From Psychroserpens sp. (lineage in GTDB: Bacteria > Bacteroidota > Bacteroidia > Flavobacteriales > Flavobacteriaceae): a stretch of 64,000 nt of DNA. Under the pieces are notes generated by a model. That model had not been told where the DNA came from and searched no databases. It saw only the letters and a list, made by a program, of their open reading frames with translations. This document shows, one piece after another, positions 1 through 9,364 of the stretch; position 1 is the first letter of the stretch; each line of letters begins with the position of its first letter. Location of the stretch: the NCBI GenBank assembly GCA_017643165.1, contig JAEPNY010000002.1, positions 934,979-998,978 on the forward strand. Reading direction: 5' to 3'. The position numbers and the translations under genes are program-made.

Positions 1-116
1 CGTTCGCGTTGCTGTTCCAGCCCATTTACCTTTCGGATCAATCCTGAGTAGACCGTTGCCACAAAACCATTCTTAAACTGAAATGGTGGTTTAAAGGTGG
101 ATTCAACAATAGGCAT
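1..116 (-). CDS. YheT-family alpha/beta hydrolase, N-terminal fragment (cut by window edge)
   Basis: On the minus strand an ATG at 114-116 opens a frame that stays open to the left edge, giving 38 residues. They include PPFQFKNGFVATVYSGLIRK, which matches the conserved beginning of YheT-type (EMB-1/UPF0017) alpha/beta hydrolases, whose members start with a short PxFxF-x-NGHxxT(I/V)Y motif. The catalytic core lies outside the window. The start is only 7 nt past the stop of the CocE-type hydrolase gene, so the two are probably cotranscribed. The substrate of this family in bacteria is not well defined. The identification rests on the N-terminal motif alone. Confidence 0.75.
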   Translation of the reverse strand, partial: MPIVESTFKPPFQFKNGFVATVYSGLIRKVNGLEQQRE

Positions 117-123
117 AGACGAC

Positions 124-2001
124 TTATTTCAGCACAGTGAACTCAACAGACGAATCGTTAAATACCTTATGCGTTTGAGCCTGAAAATCAGCTTCCGTCG
201 CTTCAAAGATATTGTCCACATAGGTTTGCGGATTCGCATCGATATATGGGAAAAATGTACTTTGTACTTGTATCTGAATCTTGTGTCCTTTCTTGAACGT
301 ATGGAATACGTCCTGAAGCTCGATATTCACGGCTGTTTTTTCATTCGGAACAAATGGCTCTGGATTGGTCATACTATTTCTAAAACGACCACGCATTACT
401 TCACTACGCACCAGCATATGGTAATTACTAAGTTTTAAGTGATCTTGAACATCATCCGTATTTTCTGTATCTGATGGAAATACATCTACAACTTTAACGA
501 TCCAATCAGCAGCAGTTCCTGTAGTAGACACATTCAGTTTCGCTAAAATATCTCCAGCTAAGGTCATATCCTTATCAAGCACTTGTGTTTCAAAGGTCAG
601 AACATCTGGTCTGCGCGATGTAAATCGTTGATCGTCTGTCATAAACTTACGAGGTGTAAATACGACTTTCACATCTTCAGAATACGGTACTGGTTTTTTT
701 GGATCACTCACAAAATCTGAAGTAGCAATCATACGATTCGCTTGCTGGGTTAACTTCTGATAAGGCTGCATAAAATAGCTTTCCTTAGTTGCATTGGCTG
801 GTGGCCAGCTATCAAAACTTACCCATTCTTTCTTTCCTGTATCGAACATCTGTGCTTCAGCTAGTTTAGGCTCTCCTTCTCCATTTCCTTTTAAGAAATG
901 ATTGAAGAATGGTGTTTCTATATTCTTCTGAAAATAATCTGAAATATTATCTCCAAAATGAATATTACCAATCACCTGACGTTCTCGTGTTCTTGCCCAA
1001 TCACCATGACTCCATGGTCCAAAGACAACTGCGTTGTAATTATCACTATGCTCTTCTATACTTTGATAGGTATTAAATGGCCCATATAAATCTTCAGCAT
1101 CAAATAAACCTCCCACGATTAAGGTTGCTGGTTTGATATCTTTCAAATGCTGGATGATGCCACGACTTTGCCAAAATGCATCATAGGTTGTATGTGTTTT
1201 GATCTGCTGATAGAATACATTGTCTTCATCGTAGTATTTATCCAAATTACTTAAAGGCCCTGCATCTAAGAAGAATTGGTACTGATCTTCAGTTCCGATA
1301 TCTGGGAAGTTGTACCAAGCTTCTGTTGTTGGTGTATCTTTCATATAACCAAATACAGACGTCGCTCTCCAGTAGCTCAATAAAAAGGCCCCATTATGGA
1401 TAAAATCATCAAAGAAGAAATCGCCAATACAGGCTTGTGGTGATGATGCTTTTAAAGCAGGATGACCTGATAACACAGAATACGTGGCATAGAATCCTGG
1501 ATACGATATTCCCCAAGTTCCTACTCTTCCATTATTATTATCGACGTTATTGATCAACCATTCGATCGTATCGTAGGTATCACTGGCTTCATCGGTTTGA
1601 TTTCCAGTTTTATTTGGGATATAGGCTCTCATATTATCGTAAACCCCTTCACTATTCCAACGTCCACGAACATCCTGATATACAATGATATTGCCTTCTT
1701 CCATTAAATAGGTATTCGGACCAATTTTTGAACGATATTCATCGGCACCATAAGGCCTGCAGCTATATGGCGTTCGCATCATGATAATTGGATATTCTTT
1801 AGATGTATCTTTCGGCGAATAAATTGTTGTATGCAATTTGATACCATCGCGCATTTCAATCATGACTTCTTTTTTGTCATAATTATCCTGAACGTAAGTG
1901 TCTTCAGTTTCGGTAGTGGTTTTAGCTAAAGTGTCTTGTGTTTGCTTACAATTGAAAAGTGAGATCGCGACAATGGCGAACAGATACATGTATCGTTTCA
2001 T
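124..2001 (-). CDS. CocE/NonD-family hydrolase, lipoprotein
   Basis: This is a 625-aa alpha/beta hydrolase of the X-Pro dipeptidyl-peptidase S15 / CocE / glutaryl-7-ACA acylase group. I chose the ATG at 1999-2001 because it gives a clean lipoprotein signal (MKRYMYLFAIVAISLFNC, lipid-anchored Cys18); the frame extends 12 codons further upstream without improving this. The nucleophile elbow GISYPG gives Ser166, and the probable triad partners are Asp301 (GGLFDAED) and His332 (GPWSHGD). The C-terminal third has the beta-sandwich jelly roll typical of the family. Known members cleave acyl or peptide bonds at the cell surface; the substrate here cannot be read from sequence. It lies in a minus-strand group with adenine deaminase and tilS upstream. 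Confidence 0.88.
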   Translation of the reverse strand: MKRYMYLFAIVAISLFNCKQTQDTLAKTTTETEDTYVQDNYDKKEVMIEMRDGIKLHTTIYSPKDTSKEYPIIMMRTPYSCRPYGADEYRSKIGPNTYLMEEGNIIVYQDVRGRWNSEGVYDNMRAYIPNKTGNQTDEASDTYDTIEWLINNVDNNNGRVGTWGISYPGFYATYSVLSGHPALKASSPQACIGDFFFDDFIHNGAFLLSYWRATSVFGYMKDTPTTEAWYNFPDIGTEDQYQFFLDAGPLSNLDKYYDEDNVFYQQIKTHTTYDAFWQSRGIIQHLKDIKPATLIVGGLFDAEDLYGPFNTYQSIEEHSDNYNAVVFGPWSHGDWARTRERQVIGNIHFGDNISDYFQKNIETPFFNHFLKGNGEGEPKLAEAQMFDTGKKEWVSFDSWPPANATKESYFMQPYQKLTQQANRMIATSDFVSDPKKPVPYSEDVKVVFTPRKFMTDDQRFTSRRPDVLTFETQVLDKDMTLAGDILAKLNVSTTGTAADWIVKVVDVFPSDTENTDDVQDHLKLSNYHMLVRSEVMRGRFRNSMTNPEPFVPNEKTAVNIELQDVFHTFKKGHKIQIQVQSTFFPYIDANPQTYVDNIFEATEADFQAQTHKVFNDSSVEFTVLK

Positions 2002-2066
2002 AGTTGGTGATTTTTTCGAAAGGCTAAATATAACCAATCTGAAATAGTTTACATCGAAATGAAATG

Positions 2067-3689
2067 TTAAGATGCCTCGAGCGATGTAAATTCAAAACGC
2101 TCCCCATTAAAAAGCCCTTTATCACTTAATTTAATTGCAGGTATCACTAACAAAGCCATGAATGATAAGGTCATATAAGGAGCAGTTAATGTGGATCCCA
2201 ATTGTTTAGCAATGGCATCAAGTTTTGCATAATCGCGTCCAATTGTATATCCATCTGCATCACTCATAATCCCTGCTACTGGTAATGACACTATATGCGT
2301 CACATCTTCGTTCACAGCACAGATACCGCCTTTATGTTTGATGAGTTCATTAACAGCTTTACAAATCATGTCATCCGAAACACCTACTGCAATGATATTA
2401 TGAGAATCATGCCCTACAGAAGAAGCAATAGCGCCTTTTTTGAGTCCAATATTCTTGATAAAACCAATGGCTGGTGATTCATCTTTATAACGATTTACGA
2501 CGCTCATTTTCAGAATGTCCTCATCAACGTTTGAAACTAAATTCCCATTTTCACTCAAGGCATTTGCCATAATCTCATTCGTGACCAACTGACCATCCAA
2601 TGCTTCGATCACTCTAATTGTTTTTGCATTGCTTAAGTATTGAAAATCTAAAATTTGTTTAGCCGACGTATTAAAATTATTGAGGTTATCAAAAGCCACA
2701 GCTGGTATTTTAGATACACCTCTGTCGCTTACCAATTGTCCGTCAATATAGGTTTGTAATACCTTGAAATCCTTGAGGTTTTCAAGTACGATGAAATCTG
2801 CTGGATCTCCTACGTTTAGTAGTCCGACGTCTAAGTTGTAATGCTGTACAGGATTAACGCAAGCCGCTTGTAATACTTTGATTACATCTATACCTCTATC
2901 AACCGCTCGTTTACATAAAGCATTAATATGATCTACGATTAGATCATCAGGGTGTTTATCATCACTGCAGAACATTATGTTTTCAAAATGTTCAGGAAGC
3001 AGGTCGATCAGCGCCTCAAAATTCTTTGCGGCACTTCCCTCTCGAATAAGGATCTTCATCCCTTTCTGGAGTTTTTCGAGAGCCTCCTCGTAAGTAAAAC
3101 ACTCATGATCTGTGATTATTCCTGCGTCAATATATTTCGAAAGATCAGCTCCGCGAACACCAGGTGCATGGCCATCCACAGGTTTATTATAATGTTTGGC
3201 CCATTCTATTTTTTTTAAAACTTCTGCATCATCATATATGACACCTGGATAATTCATCATCTCAGCCAGGTATTTGATATCAGGATTTGATAGGAGCGTT
3301 TTGATTCCTTCAGAATCGATCACAGCTCCAGCCGATTCAAAAGAGGTCGCTGGCACACAAGAAGGCGCACCAAAATTGAATTTAAAAGGTGTTTGTTTAC
3401 CGTTATTAATCATAAACTCTACACCTGCAATACCGAGTACATTTGCAATTTCATGTGGATCGGAAACAGTGGATACTGTTCCATGATTTACGGCAATTCT
3501 GGCAAACTCACTTGGCACTAACATTGAACTTTCAATATGAATATGTGAGTCGATAAATCCAGGTGTGATATAACGCGACTCATTGTGATCGATTTCTTCA
3601 ATGGCGGCGATTTTACCGTTTAAAACAGTTACCTGACCTGCAAAAATTCGTTGGTTTTGAATGTCTACTATTTGCCCTTTTATCTTCAA
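2067..3689 (-). CDS. ade: adenine deaminase (TTG start)
   Basis: This 540-aa amidohydrolase converts adenine to hypoxanthine and ammonia in purine salvage. The metal-binding motif [14 protein letters not shown] (His49, His51) is the hallmark of AdeC-type adenine deaminases and separates them from ADA-type enzymes. The C-terminal adenine deaminase domain, with [12 protein letters not shown], is also present. The length fits the family (about 540-600 aa). The start is TTG at 3687-3689: the frame has a stop at 3702-3704 and no ATG or GTG between that stop and the conserved N-terminus. It begins 7 nt after the tilS stop codon, so tilS and ade are probably cotranscribed. Confidence 0.92.
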   Translation of the reverse strand: MKIKGQIVDIQNQRIFAGQVTVLNGKIAAIEEIDHNESRYITPGFIDSHIHIESSMLVPSEFARIAVNHGTVSTVSDPHEIANVLGIAGVEFMINNGKQTPFKFNFGAPSCVPATSFESAGAVIDSEGIKTLLSNPDIKYLAEMMNYPGVIYDDAEVLKKIEWAKHYNKPVDGHAPGVRGADLSKYIDAGIITDHECFTYEEALEKLQKGMKILIREGSAAKNFEALIDLLPEHFENIMFCSDDKHPDDLIVDHINALCKRAVDRGIDVIKVLQAACVNPVQHYNLDVGLLNVGDPADFIVLENLKDFKVLQTYIDGQLVSDRGVSKIPAVAFDNLNNFNTSAKQILDFQYLSNAKTIRVIEALDGQLVTNEIMANALSENGNLVSNVDEDILKMSVVNRYKDESPAIGFIKNIGLKKGAIASSVGHDSHNIIAVGVSDDMICKAVNELIKHKGGICAVNEDVTHIVSLPVAGIMSDADGYTIGRDYAKLDAIAKQLGSTLTAPYMTLSFMALLVIPAIKLSDKGLFNGERFEFTSLEAS

Positions 3690-3696
3690 ATTTGAT

Positions 3697-5007
3697 TTAG
3701 TTTATGCGAATATTTAGAATATGCTTCGTCTTTTTGGTCACCTTAAATCGATCATCTGCACGTCGTCCAATGACCCAAACAATCTTATCATCTGAACAGA
3801 GTAATAATGTGTTTTCTTTATCTGTTAGCGAGAGTTTTTCATCCTTAAAATATTTACTTAGCTTTTTCTTCCCTTTCATGCCAATAGGATTAAACACATC
3901 GCCTTTTCGCCATTTGCGCAGTGCTAATGGGAATTCAATCAGGTCTTTATCGACATAAATACTAGAATGATCAGACTCAATCTTCTTATCAGCATCAGAA
4001 AAACTGAGCTTACCTAAATGCGTTTCAATTTTGCTTTCGATAGTCTCGATCAATACATCTTCGTGGTGATCATTGTGAATTTCAGTTAAAATTAAATGCT
4101 TTCTATCCTTTATCAAACGGTGTGTTTCTGAAAATACCTGCTTCCCAGATTGCGCATCTAACAGATCGACAATATCATCCCAAGCCGTAAATCCATAGTA
4201 TTTGAACATTTCATACAAGTATGCTTTCGAATTGTTGACTTTTTTAAATTCAGAAATTTTAAAGTGTATCGCCTGTTCGTCAATATCAACAATGGCACGC
4301 TTGGCAACGGCATTTAAACTTTCCTCGACGATATCGGCAGTATCCTTAAGATTATTGATCGTTGAATTGACATTTTGGAGTAATTCAGGATTTAAAGACT
4401 TAAGCTTTGGAATCACATGATGTCGTAAATAATTCCTAGCATACTTATTGGTTGAATTACTACTATCCTCTCGCCAATGAATTGATTTCGTTTTGGCATA
4501 CGCTTCTAACGCTTCACGTGTAAAAGGTAATAAAGGCCTGACAACCTTATCATTCATTTCAGGAATGCCCTTTAATCCGGTAATCCCTGTTCCTCGCGTT
4601 AGGTTGAATAAAATGGTTTCGAGATTATCATCGGCATGATGTGCTGTTAGAATCACATCAAATTGAAGAGCATCAGCCAAACCATAGAACCAATGATATC
4701 GAAGTTCTCTCGCTGCAACCTGAATAGACTGTTTTTCTTCTTCGGCATAGGCAGTCGTGTCAAAATGTTCAATAAAAACCTCAGCATTAAGTTGGTCGCC
4801 TAGATCGATTACAAAGACTTCATCTGCATCGCTCTCATCACCACGAAGATGAAAATTGCAATGTGCTAATGCGAAATCTAAATCCAACTCACGACATAAA
4901 TGAGCCAATACGACACTATCTAATCCACCAGAACAAGCAATTAAACATTTGCTTTTCTTTAGAAATGGGAATTGAGAATCTATATGACTTTTCAGCTGTT
5001 CTAGCAT
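3697..5007 (-). CDS. tilS: tRNA(Ile)-lysidine synthase
   Basis: TilS ligates lysine to C34 of the tRNA-Ile CAU anticodon, changing its decoding from AUG to AUA; it is usually essential. The 436-aa protein has the N-type ATP pyrophosphatase P-loop SGGLDS at residues 26-31, followed by the family motifs [13 protein letters not shown] and [11 protein letters not shown]. The region around RREDSSN-type residues ([20 protein letters not shown]) belongs to the tRNA-binding part, and a C-terminal TilS domain follows. A TATATTTG box ends 4 nt before the ATG, so the transcript may have almost no leader. Confidence 0.96.
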   Translation of the reverse strand: MLEQLKSHIDSQFPFLKKSKCLIACSGGLDSVVLAHLCRELDLDFALAHCNFHLRGDESDADEVFVIDLGDQLNAEVFIEHFDTTAYAEEEKQSIQVAARELRYHWFYGLADALQFDVILTAHHADDNLETILFNLTRGTGITGLKGIPEMNDKVVRPLLPFTREALEAYAKTKSIHWREDSSNSTNKYARNYLRHHVIPKLKSLNPELLQNVNSTINNLKDTADIVEESLNAVAKRAIVDIDEQAIHFKISEFKKVNNSKAYLYEMFKYYGFTAWDDIVDLLDAQSGKQVFSETHRLIKDRKHLILTEIHNDHHEDVLIETIESKIETHLGKLSFSDADKKIESDHSSIYVDKDLIEFPLALRKWRKGDVFNPIGMKGKKKLSKYFKDEKLSLTDKENTLLLCSDDKIVWVIGRRADDRFKVTKKTKHILNIRIN

Positions 5008-5011
5008 GGCT

Positions 5012-5019
5012 CAAATATA
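5012..5019 (-). promoter_or_regulatory. -7 promoter box of tilS
   Basis: The minus-strand sequence TATATTTG matches the Flavobacterium/Bacteroides -7 consensus TAnnTTTG. Its last base is 4 nt before the tilS ATG. No good TTG is seen 17-23 nt upstream, so the call rests on the -7 box and its position. Confidence 0.5.
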
Positions 5020-5129
5020 CAATATTGGCAACGTTATTTGCGGTTTAATTTTAATTGAAGCTGATAAAAATCATATTTAAAACCTTAAATATCTGGTAAC
5101 TTTAGTTGATCACTAAAACCCTCTGAATT

Positions 5130-5822
5130 ATGAGTACGTTAAAGAACATTCAAGATAAAGCCTCTAAAAATGAATTTGATAAGAAAGTATTGACAGCGAC
5201 GCAACACTTACATCCTTATGTCAAGCACCGACTTTATGTCGCAGAATCTACAGGCATCTTACCGAAGAACATGTATCGTTCTAATGATTTAATTGATACC
5301 GCTATTTTAAAATTATACGAAGGTGGTTATAATATCGACGACGAACCTTTAGCGGTAAAGCTTAAGTTATTCTCTATCGTAGATAATGATTTGGATGAAC
5401 TTTTTAAGAAAGAGGCTTTTCATCAGAAAACGATTAGCACCCGAACGATTCTTGAAGAAGAACTAGATGGTCTAAATGAGCAATTTTCAGTAGACGCCGA
5501 TTTAGATTTCATTATGAACGAAGATTTTGACGATGTATCCTATGCCCATTATAACAAGCATAACAATCTGTTTTTGTACTCAGATAATAACCGCTCAATT
5601 TTAGACACCTTTGAAATTGAAGATATAAGCGCTCAAAAATCGCAACGCGTCATTGGTGGATTTTACAGCTGGCTTCCAACAGTATTCGCAGATATTGTTG
5701 ATCTCTATATTTTTGGAAAATTAAGCTTTGATGACATTGCTAAGATCAAGCAAATGGAAACAGCTCGTATAGAGCGAATATTCCAAGCAATTAAAAAGAG
5801 TTTTAGAAAAAACCTCGATTAG
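5130..5822 (+). CDS. sigma-factor-like protein of unknown function
   Basis: I do not recognise this 230-aa protein with certainty. Residues about 20-65 resemble a sigma region 2 helix bundle (HPYVKHRLYVAE... YRSNDLIDTAILKLYE). The C-terminus (about 187-230) looks like a degenerate region 4 helix-turn-helix (DIVDLYIFGKLSFDDIAKIK, then a basic helix). An acidic linker separates the two parts. There is no membrane segment or signal peptide, so it is predicted cytosolic. The sequence is too diverged to call it a functional ECF sigma factor. It could be a sigma-like regulator or only share the fold. Its stop codon overlaps the stop of the convergent pabB gene by 3 bases. No anti-sigma gene is adjacent. 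Confidence 0.6.
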   Translation: MSTLKNIQDKASKNEFDKKVLTATQHLHPYVKHRLYVAESTGILPKNMYRSNDLIDTAILKLYEGGYNIDDEPLAVKLKLFSIVDNDLDELFKKEAFHQKTISTRTILEEELDGLNEQFSVDADLDFIMNEDFDDVSYAHYNKHNNLFLYSDNNRSILDTFEIEDISAQKSQRVIGGFYSWLPTVFADIVDLYIFGKLSFDDIAKIKQMETARIERIFQAIKKSFRKNLD

Positions 5823-7114
5823 TTCTCCAAAACTTCTCGCATGGCCTTAGCCTTTATTAAACATTCCTCATATTCCTTGAGTGGATCGCTTTTCGCGGTA
5901 ATAGCACCACCTACAGAATACGAAATATAGTTATTGGTCTCATTATAGAGAATACTTCGAATTACTACATTGAAGTCAAAATCACTTTCAGGTGTAAAAT
6001 ATCCCACAGCCCCAGAATAGAGTCCGCGTTTGGTTTCTTCTAATTCTTCGATGATCTTCATGGCTGAAATTTTAGGTGCTCCAGTCATAGATCCCATTGG
6101 AAATGTGGTTCTAATGACATCTACAGGATGCGTACTTGCATCAATTGTAGAGCTCACGGTAGAGATCATTTGATGAACCTGATCAAAACTATAGACTTTG
6201 CAGAGTTCTTCCACTTTCACACTGCCCTTCGTAGCTGTACGAGAAAGATCATTTCTAACCAGATCAACGATCATTACATTTTCGCTACGCTCTTTAATAT
6301 CTTCAGAAAGCGCTTTTTTCAACTGCTGATCTTCATTAGCATCAATTGAACGTTTTGCAGTTCCTTTAATGGGCTGCGAGGTAATTTTGAGACCTTCTTT
6401 TTTAATATAACGTTCTGGTGATGCCGACATCAGATATTTATCATAAATCCTTAAAAACGTAGCAAATGGTGGATTAGAAATGAAATTAAGCTTATTGTAG
6501 GTTTCTAGTGGGTTTATTGTCGATTCTTCGGCATAAAACTCCTGACAAAAATTAGCTTCATAAATATCACCACGATGAATATGCGCTAACATAGCTTTCA
6601 CCTTATCGAAATAGTCATCTTTATGGATACGCAGTTTGATCCTGATTTGTTTATCCTCGGTTTCTGATTTTAAACTTTTCTGAATCGATTCTATAGCATT
6701 CAAATCGGCTGACAACTCATCAGCAACAAAATGCAGGTAATGCGTTTCCAATTTATTTCCTCTAAGAATGAAAAGCTTCTTTGGTTGAAAAAAGAACAAT
6801 TCTGGGAAATCTAAGCCGTCATAATTATTCGATGTCAGATCTTCTGTATCATTTTTAAGGTCATATGACAAATAACCGAACAACCAATCTTTAGTAGTGC
6901 TTTGATACTCTTTAAGTTGATCAAAGACTTGAAAACTATCGGTCTGAAATATCGTCAATGCCTCTACAGCGAGCACCGCATCGTAGGACGCGTAAGTATC
7001 GTCATAATCGTTACTATCTAACCAAACAACCTCATCAAATTGTTGACTCCATTGTAGCAGCTGTACTTTGAATTCTTGAGGGTTAGAGATATGTTGAGAT
7101 GTAATTGTTCGCAA
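5819..7114 (-). CDS. pabB: aminodeoxychorismate synthase component I
   Basis: This 431-aa chorismate-using enzyme makes 4-amino-4-deoxychorismate for folate synthesis. The motif PIKGT with Lys250 distinguishes PabB, where this lysine forms a covalent intermediate, from anthranilate synthase TrpE, which has PIAGT. Other family motifs are RGDIYEANFCQEF (about 181), SASPERY (230), DLVRNDLSR (284), and GSMTGAPK (341-348), near the Mg/chorismate site. No glutamine amidotransferase partner (PabA/TrpG) is nearby, so it must be encoded elsewhere or shared with the trp operon. It is convergent with the sigma-like gene, with overlapping stops. Confidence 0.9.
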   Translation of the reverse strand: MRTITSQHISNPQEFKVQLLQWSQQFDEVVWLDSNDYDDTYASYDAVLAVEALTIFQTDSFQVFDQLKEYQSTTKDWLFGYLSYDLKNDTEDLTSNNYDGLDFPELFFFQPKKLFILRGNKLETHYLHFVADELSADLNAIESIQKSLKSETEDKQIRIKLRIHKDDYFDKVKAMLAHIHRGDIYEANFCQEFYAEESTINPLETYNKLNFISNPPFATFLRIYDKYLMSASPERYIKKEGLKITSQPIKGTAKRSIDANEDQQLKKALSEDIKERSENVMIVDLVRNDLSRTATKGSVKVEELCKVYSFDQVHQMISTVSSTIDASTHPVDVIRTTFPMGSMTGAPKISAMKIIEELEETKRGLYSGAVGYFTPESDFDFNVVIRSILYNETNNYISYSVGGAITAKSDPLKEYEECLIKAKAMREVLEN

Positions 7115-7186
7115 TCGTTGGCAATAAAATGCAAATTTCCGAATAATAGGTGTGATTCACAAGTATCTATTTCTAGGTAAAAAAAT

Positions 7187-7194
7187 TACCTTTG
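7187..7194 (+). promoter_or_regulatory. -7 promoter box of the DEAD-box helicase gene
   Basis: TACCTTTG matches TAnnTTTG, and its last base is 4 nt before the ATG at 7199. The mRNA would start at or within a few nt of the start codon. No TTG is seen at the expected -33 distance. Confidence 0.55.
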
Positions 7195-7198
7195 CAGC

Positions 7199-8563
7199 AT
7201 GGATGCGCAGATCACTTTTCAAGACTTAAATTTAAACACACCCTTATACAATGCCCTTGATGACCTAGGATTTAATAATCCGACGCCAATTCAAGCCGAA
7301 GCATTTAACGTTGTTGCCTCTGGAAAAGACGTTGTTGGAATCGCACAAACAGGTACAGGAAAGACTTTTGCTTACATGCTTCCTATCTTACGTCATCTCA
7401 AATATTCCACACAAGATAATCCGAGAGTATTGATCCTCGTACCTACACGTGAACTGGTTGTTCAGGTTGTGGATGAGATCGAAAAATTAGCTTCGTATAT
7501 CAATGTTCGGGTTTTAGGTGTCTATGGAGGCACTAATATCAATACGCAAAAGCGAGCAGTAGCAGAGGGACAAGATATTATTGTAGCAACACCTGGACGC
7601 CTGTTTGATCTCGCAGTGAGTAGAACGCTTCAATTGAAGTCCATTCAGAAACTCGTTATTGACGAAGTAGATGTCATGCTTGATCTTGGTTTCAGACATC
7701 AATTGTTGAATATATTTGACATTTTACCAGAGCGTCGACAGAATATTATGTTTTCGGCTACGATGACCGAGGATGTTGACGAACTTATTTCGGATTTCTT
7801 TGTGAAACCTGAGCGAATTACAATTGCAGTTTCAGGAACACCACTTCACAATATTACGCAACAGCGTTATGAAGTTCCGAACTTTTATACGAAAATCAAT
7901 GTATTGGAGCATCTTATTCACGATGAGGAACACTTTAATAAGGTATTGGTCTTTGTGGCTTTTAAAAAACTAGCAGACCGTTTATTTGAAGAATTGGACG
8001 AACGTTTTCCTAGTCAGGTATGTGTCATTCATTCTAATAAAACACAGAACTACCGCCTTCGTAGTATAGAACAATTTAGATCTGGTGAACATCGCATATT
8101 AATTGCAACCGATGTAATGGCAAGAGGATTAGATATTGAAAATATTAGCCATGTCTTCAATTTTGATACCCCAAAGTATCCTGAAAATTATATGCATCGT
8201 ATAGGTAGAACAGGTCGTGCTGAACAAAAAGGCCAGGCTATTAGTTTCTCAACAGATAAGGAATTAGAAGCCATTCATGATATCGAACGGTATATGGATA
8301 TGCCAATCGAAGTGAAAGAATTTCCAGAAATAGTTGAAATTTCTAAGCAACTCATCGAGGAAGAACGACCGCAAATTAGAGAGCGTAATAATCCAACGAA
8401 ACGTCGAGAAGAAGATGAACCTGGAGCAGCATTTCACGAGAAAAAAGACAAAAATAAAAAAGAAAATCTCGGTGGTTCTTACCGACAAAAAATCAAAACT
8501 AAATACAAAAAACCTAAAACAAGAGGTGATAAAAATGCCAATCGAAGAAAAAAACGAAGATAA
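7199..8563 (+). CDS. DEAD-box ATP-dependent RNA helicase (RhlE/CsdA-like)
   Basis: This 454-aa RNA helicase has the full motif series: Q motif (GFNNPTPIQ, 24-32), Walker A AQTGTGKT (49-56), PTREL (82-86), TPGR (131-134), motif II DEVD (155-158), SAT (186-188), ARGLDI (308-313) and HRIGRTGR (333-340). Motif II is DEVD rather than DEAD; Val in place of Ala keeps the metal-binding acids and is found in some DEAD-box proteins. The tail from about residue 395 is very rich in Lys, Arg and Glu and probably binds RNA. Family members remodel rRNA or mRNA structure, especially in the cold. The S1/P1 nuclease gene follows after 18 nt and is probably cotranscribed. Confidence 0.94.
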   Translation: MDAQITFQDLNLNTPLYNALDDLGFNNPTPIQAEAFNVVASGKDVVGIAQTGTGKTFAYMLPILRHLKYSTQDNPRVLILVPTRELVVQVVDEIEKLASYINVRVLGVYGGTNINTQKRAVAEGQDIIVATPGRLFDLAVSRTLQLKSIQKLVIDEVDVMLDLGFRHQLLNIFDILPERRQNIMFSATMTEDVDELISDFFVKPERITIAVSGTPLHNITQQRYEVPNFYTKINVLEHLIHDEEHFNKVLVFVAFKKLADRLFEELDERFPSQVCVIHSNKTQNYRLRSIEQFRSGEHRILIATDVMARGLDIENISHVFNFDTPKYPENYMHRIGRTGRAEQKGQAISFSTDKELEAIHDIERYMDMPIEVKEFPEIVEISKQLIEEERPQIRERNNPTKRREEDEPGAAFHEKKDKNKKENLGGSYRQKIKTKYKKPKTRGDKNANRRKKRR

Positions 8564-8581
8564 ATTATAAGACCTCAAATA

Positions 8582-9361
8582 ATGAAATACCTCACAGCGT
8601 TTATATTTTTAATAAGCTTCAACTCCTTGATTTTCGGAAATACAAACCCTATTTGGGGTAAAACAGGACATCGCGTTGTTGGGGCAATTGCAGATGATTA
8701 TTTAAAATCAAGTACAAAACGTGCCCTAAAAAAAATTCTTGATCAGGAATCATTAGCCATGGTTTCTACTTTTGCTGATGAGATTAAATCTGATGAGCGA
8801 TTTGATAAATTCAAACCTTGGCATTATATAAATATGCCTTTGGATAGTAATTATGAGGCCTCTGAAAAAAATCCTGAAGGCGATCTTGTGACAGGAATAG
8901 CGTATTGCAAAACAATTATTACCAATAAAAACAGCACAAAAACAGACAAAGCTTTCTACTTAAGAATGCTCATCCATTTGATAGGTGATCTTCATCAACC
9001 ATTGCACGTCGGATTAAAATCAGATCGCGGTGGTAATGATTTTCTTGTGGAGTGGAAATCAGAACCCTCCAATATGCATCGCGTATGGGATACGGATCTC
9101 ATTGAGGATTTTGGAATGAGCTATTCTGAATTAGCTGAGAATCGCTATTACTTTTCGAAACAAGAGATCGAGGATATCCAAAAAGGATCAACACTGGACT
9201 GGATCGCTGAAACGCATGTGCTGACTAGACAGGTATATCAATCTGCAAAAACAGGTGATAACTTAGGTTACAGATATACTTACGATCACTTCAGTGTCCT
9301 AAGATCTCAATTACATAAAGCTGGAATTCGCCTCGCTCAAGTCTTAAACGAAATACTTTAA
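8582..9361 (+). CDS. S1/P1-type zinc nuclease, exported
   Basis: This 259-aa protein has a signal peptide (about residues 1-20) and then an S1/P1 nuclease domain. S1/P1 enzymes bind three zinc ions through an N-terminal Trp, several His and Asp residues. Here Trp25 and His30 (WGKTGHR), Asp66 (FADEIKSD), His81 (PWHYINMP), His132-Asp136-His142 (HLIGDLHQPLHVG), and His166-Asp170 (MHRVWDTD) are all present. The enzyme hydrolyses single-stranded DNA and RNA and probably scavenges nucleotides in the periplasm or outside the cell. The mature N-terminus would have to lie close to Trp25 for zinc coordination. It is convergent with the MscS-like gene, with only 3 nt between the two stops. Confidence 0.93.
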   Translation: MKYLTAFIFLISFNSLIFGNTNPIWGKTGHRVVGAIADDYLKSSTKRALKKILDQESLAMVSTFADEIKSDERFDKFKPWHYINMPLDSNYEASEKNPEGDLVTGIAYCKTIITNKNSTKTDKAFYLRMLIHLIGDLHQPLHVGLKSDRGGNDFLVEWKSEPSNMHRVWDTDLIEDFGMSYSELAENRYYFSKQEIEDIQKGSTLDWIAETHVLTRQVYQSAKTGDNLGYRYTYDHFSVLRSQLHKAGIRLAQVLNEIL

Positions 9362-9364
9362 GAC

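Noticed and set aside
97..438. Plus-strand open frame opposite the CocE-type gene
   Set aside because: It is antisense to a strongly supported coding sequence, has no family signature, and its composition looks like a shadow frame.
7661..7672. DEVD instead of DEAD in the helicase motif II
   Set aside because: The metal-binding acids are kept and the Val variant is known in the family; not evidence of lost function.
8264..8578. Two overlapping Lys/Phe-rich frames at the 3' end of the helicase gene
   Set aside because: They mirror the helicase's basic low-complexity tail in other frames; no start context and no recognisable domain.
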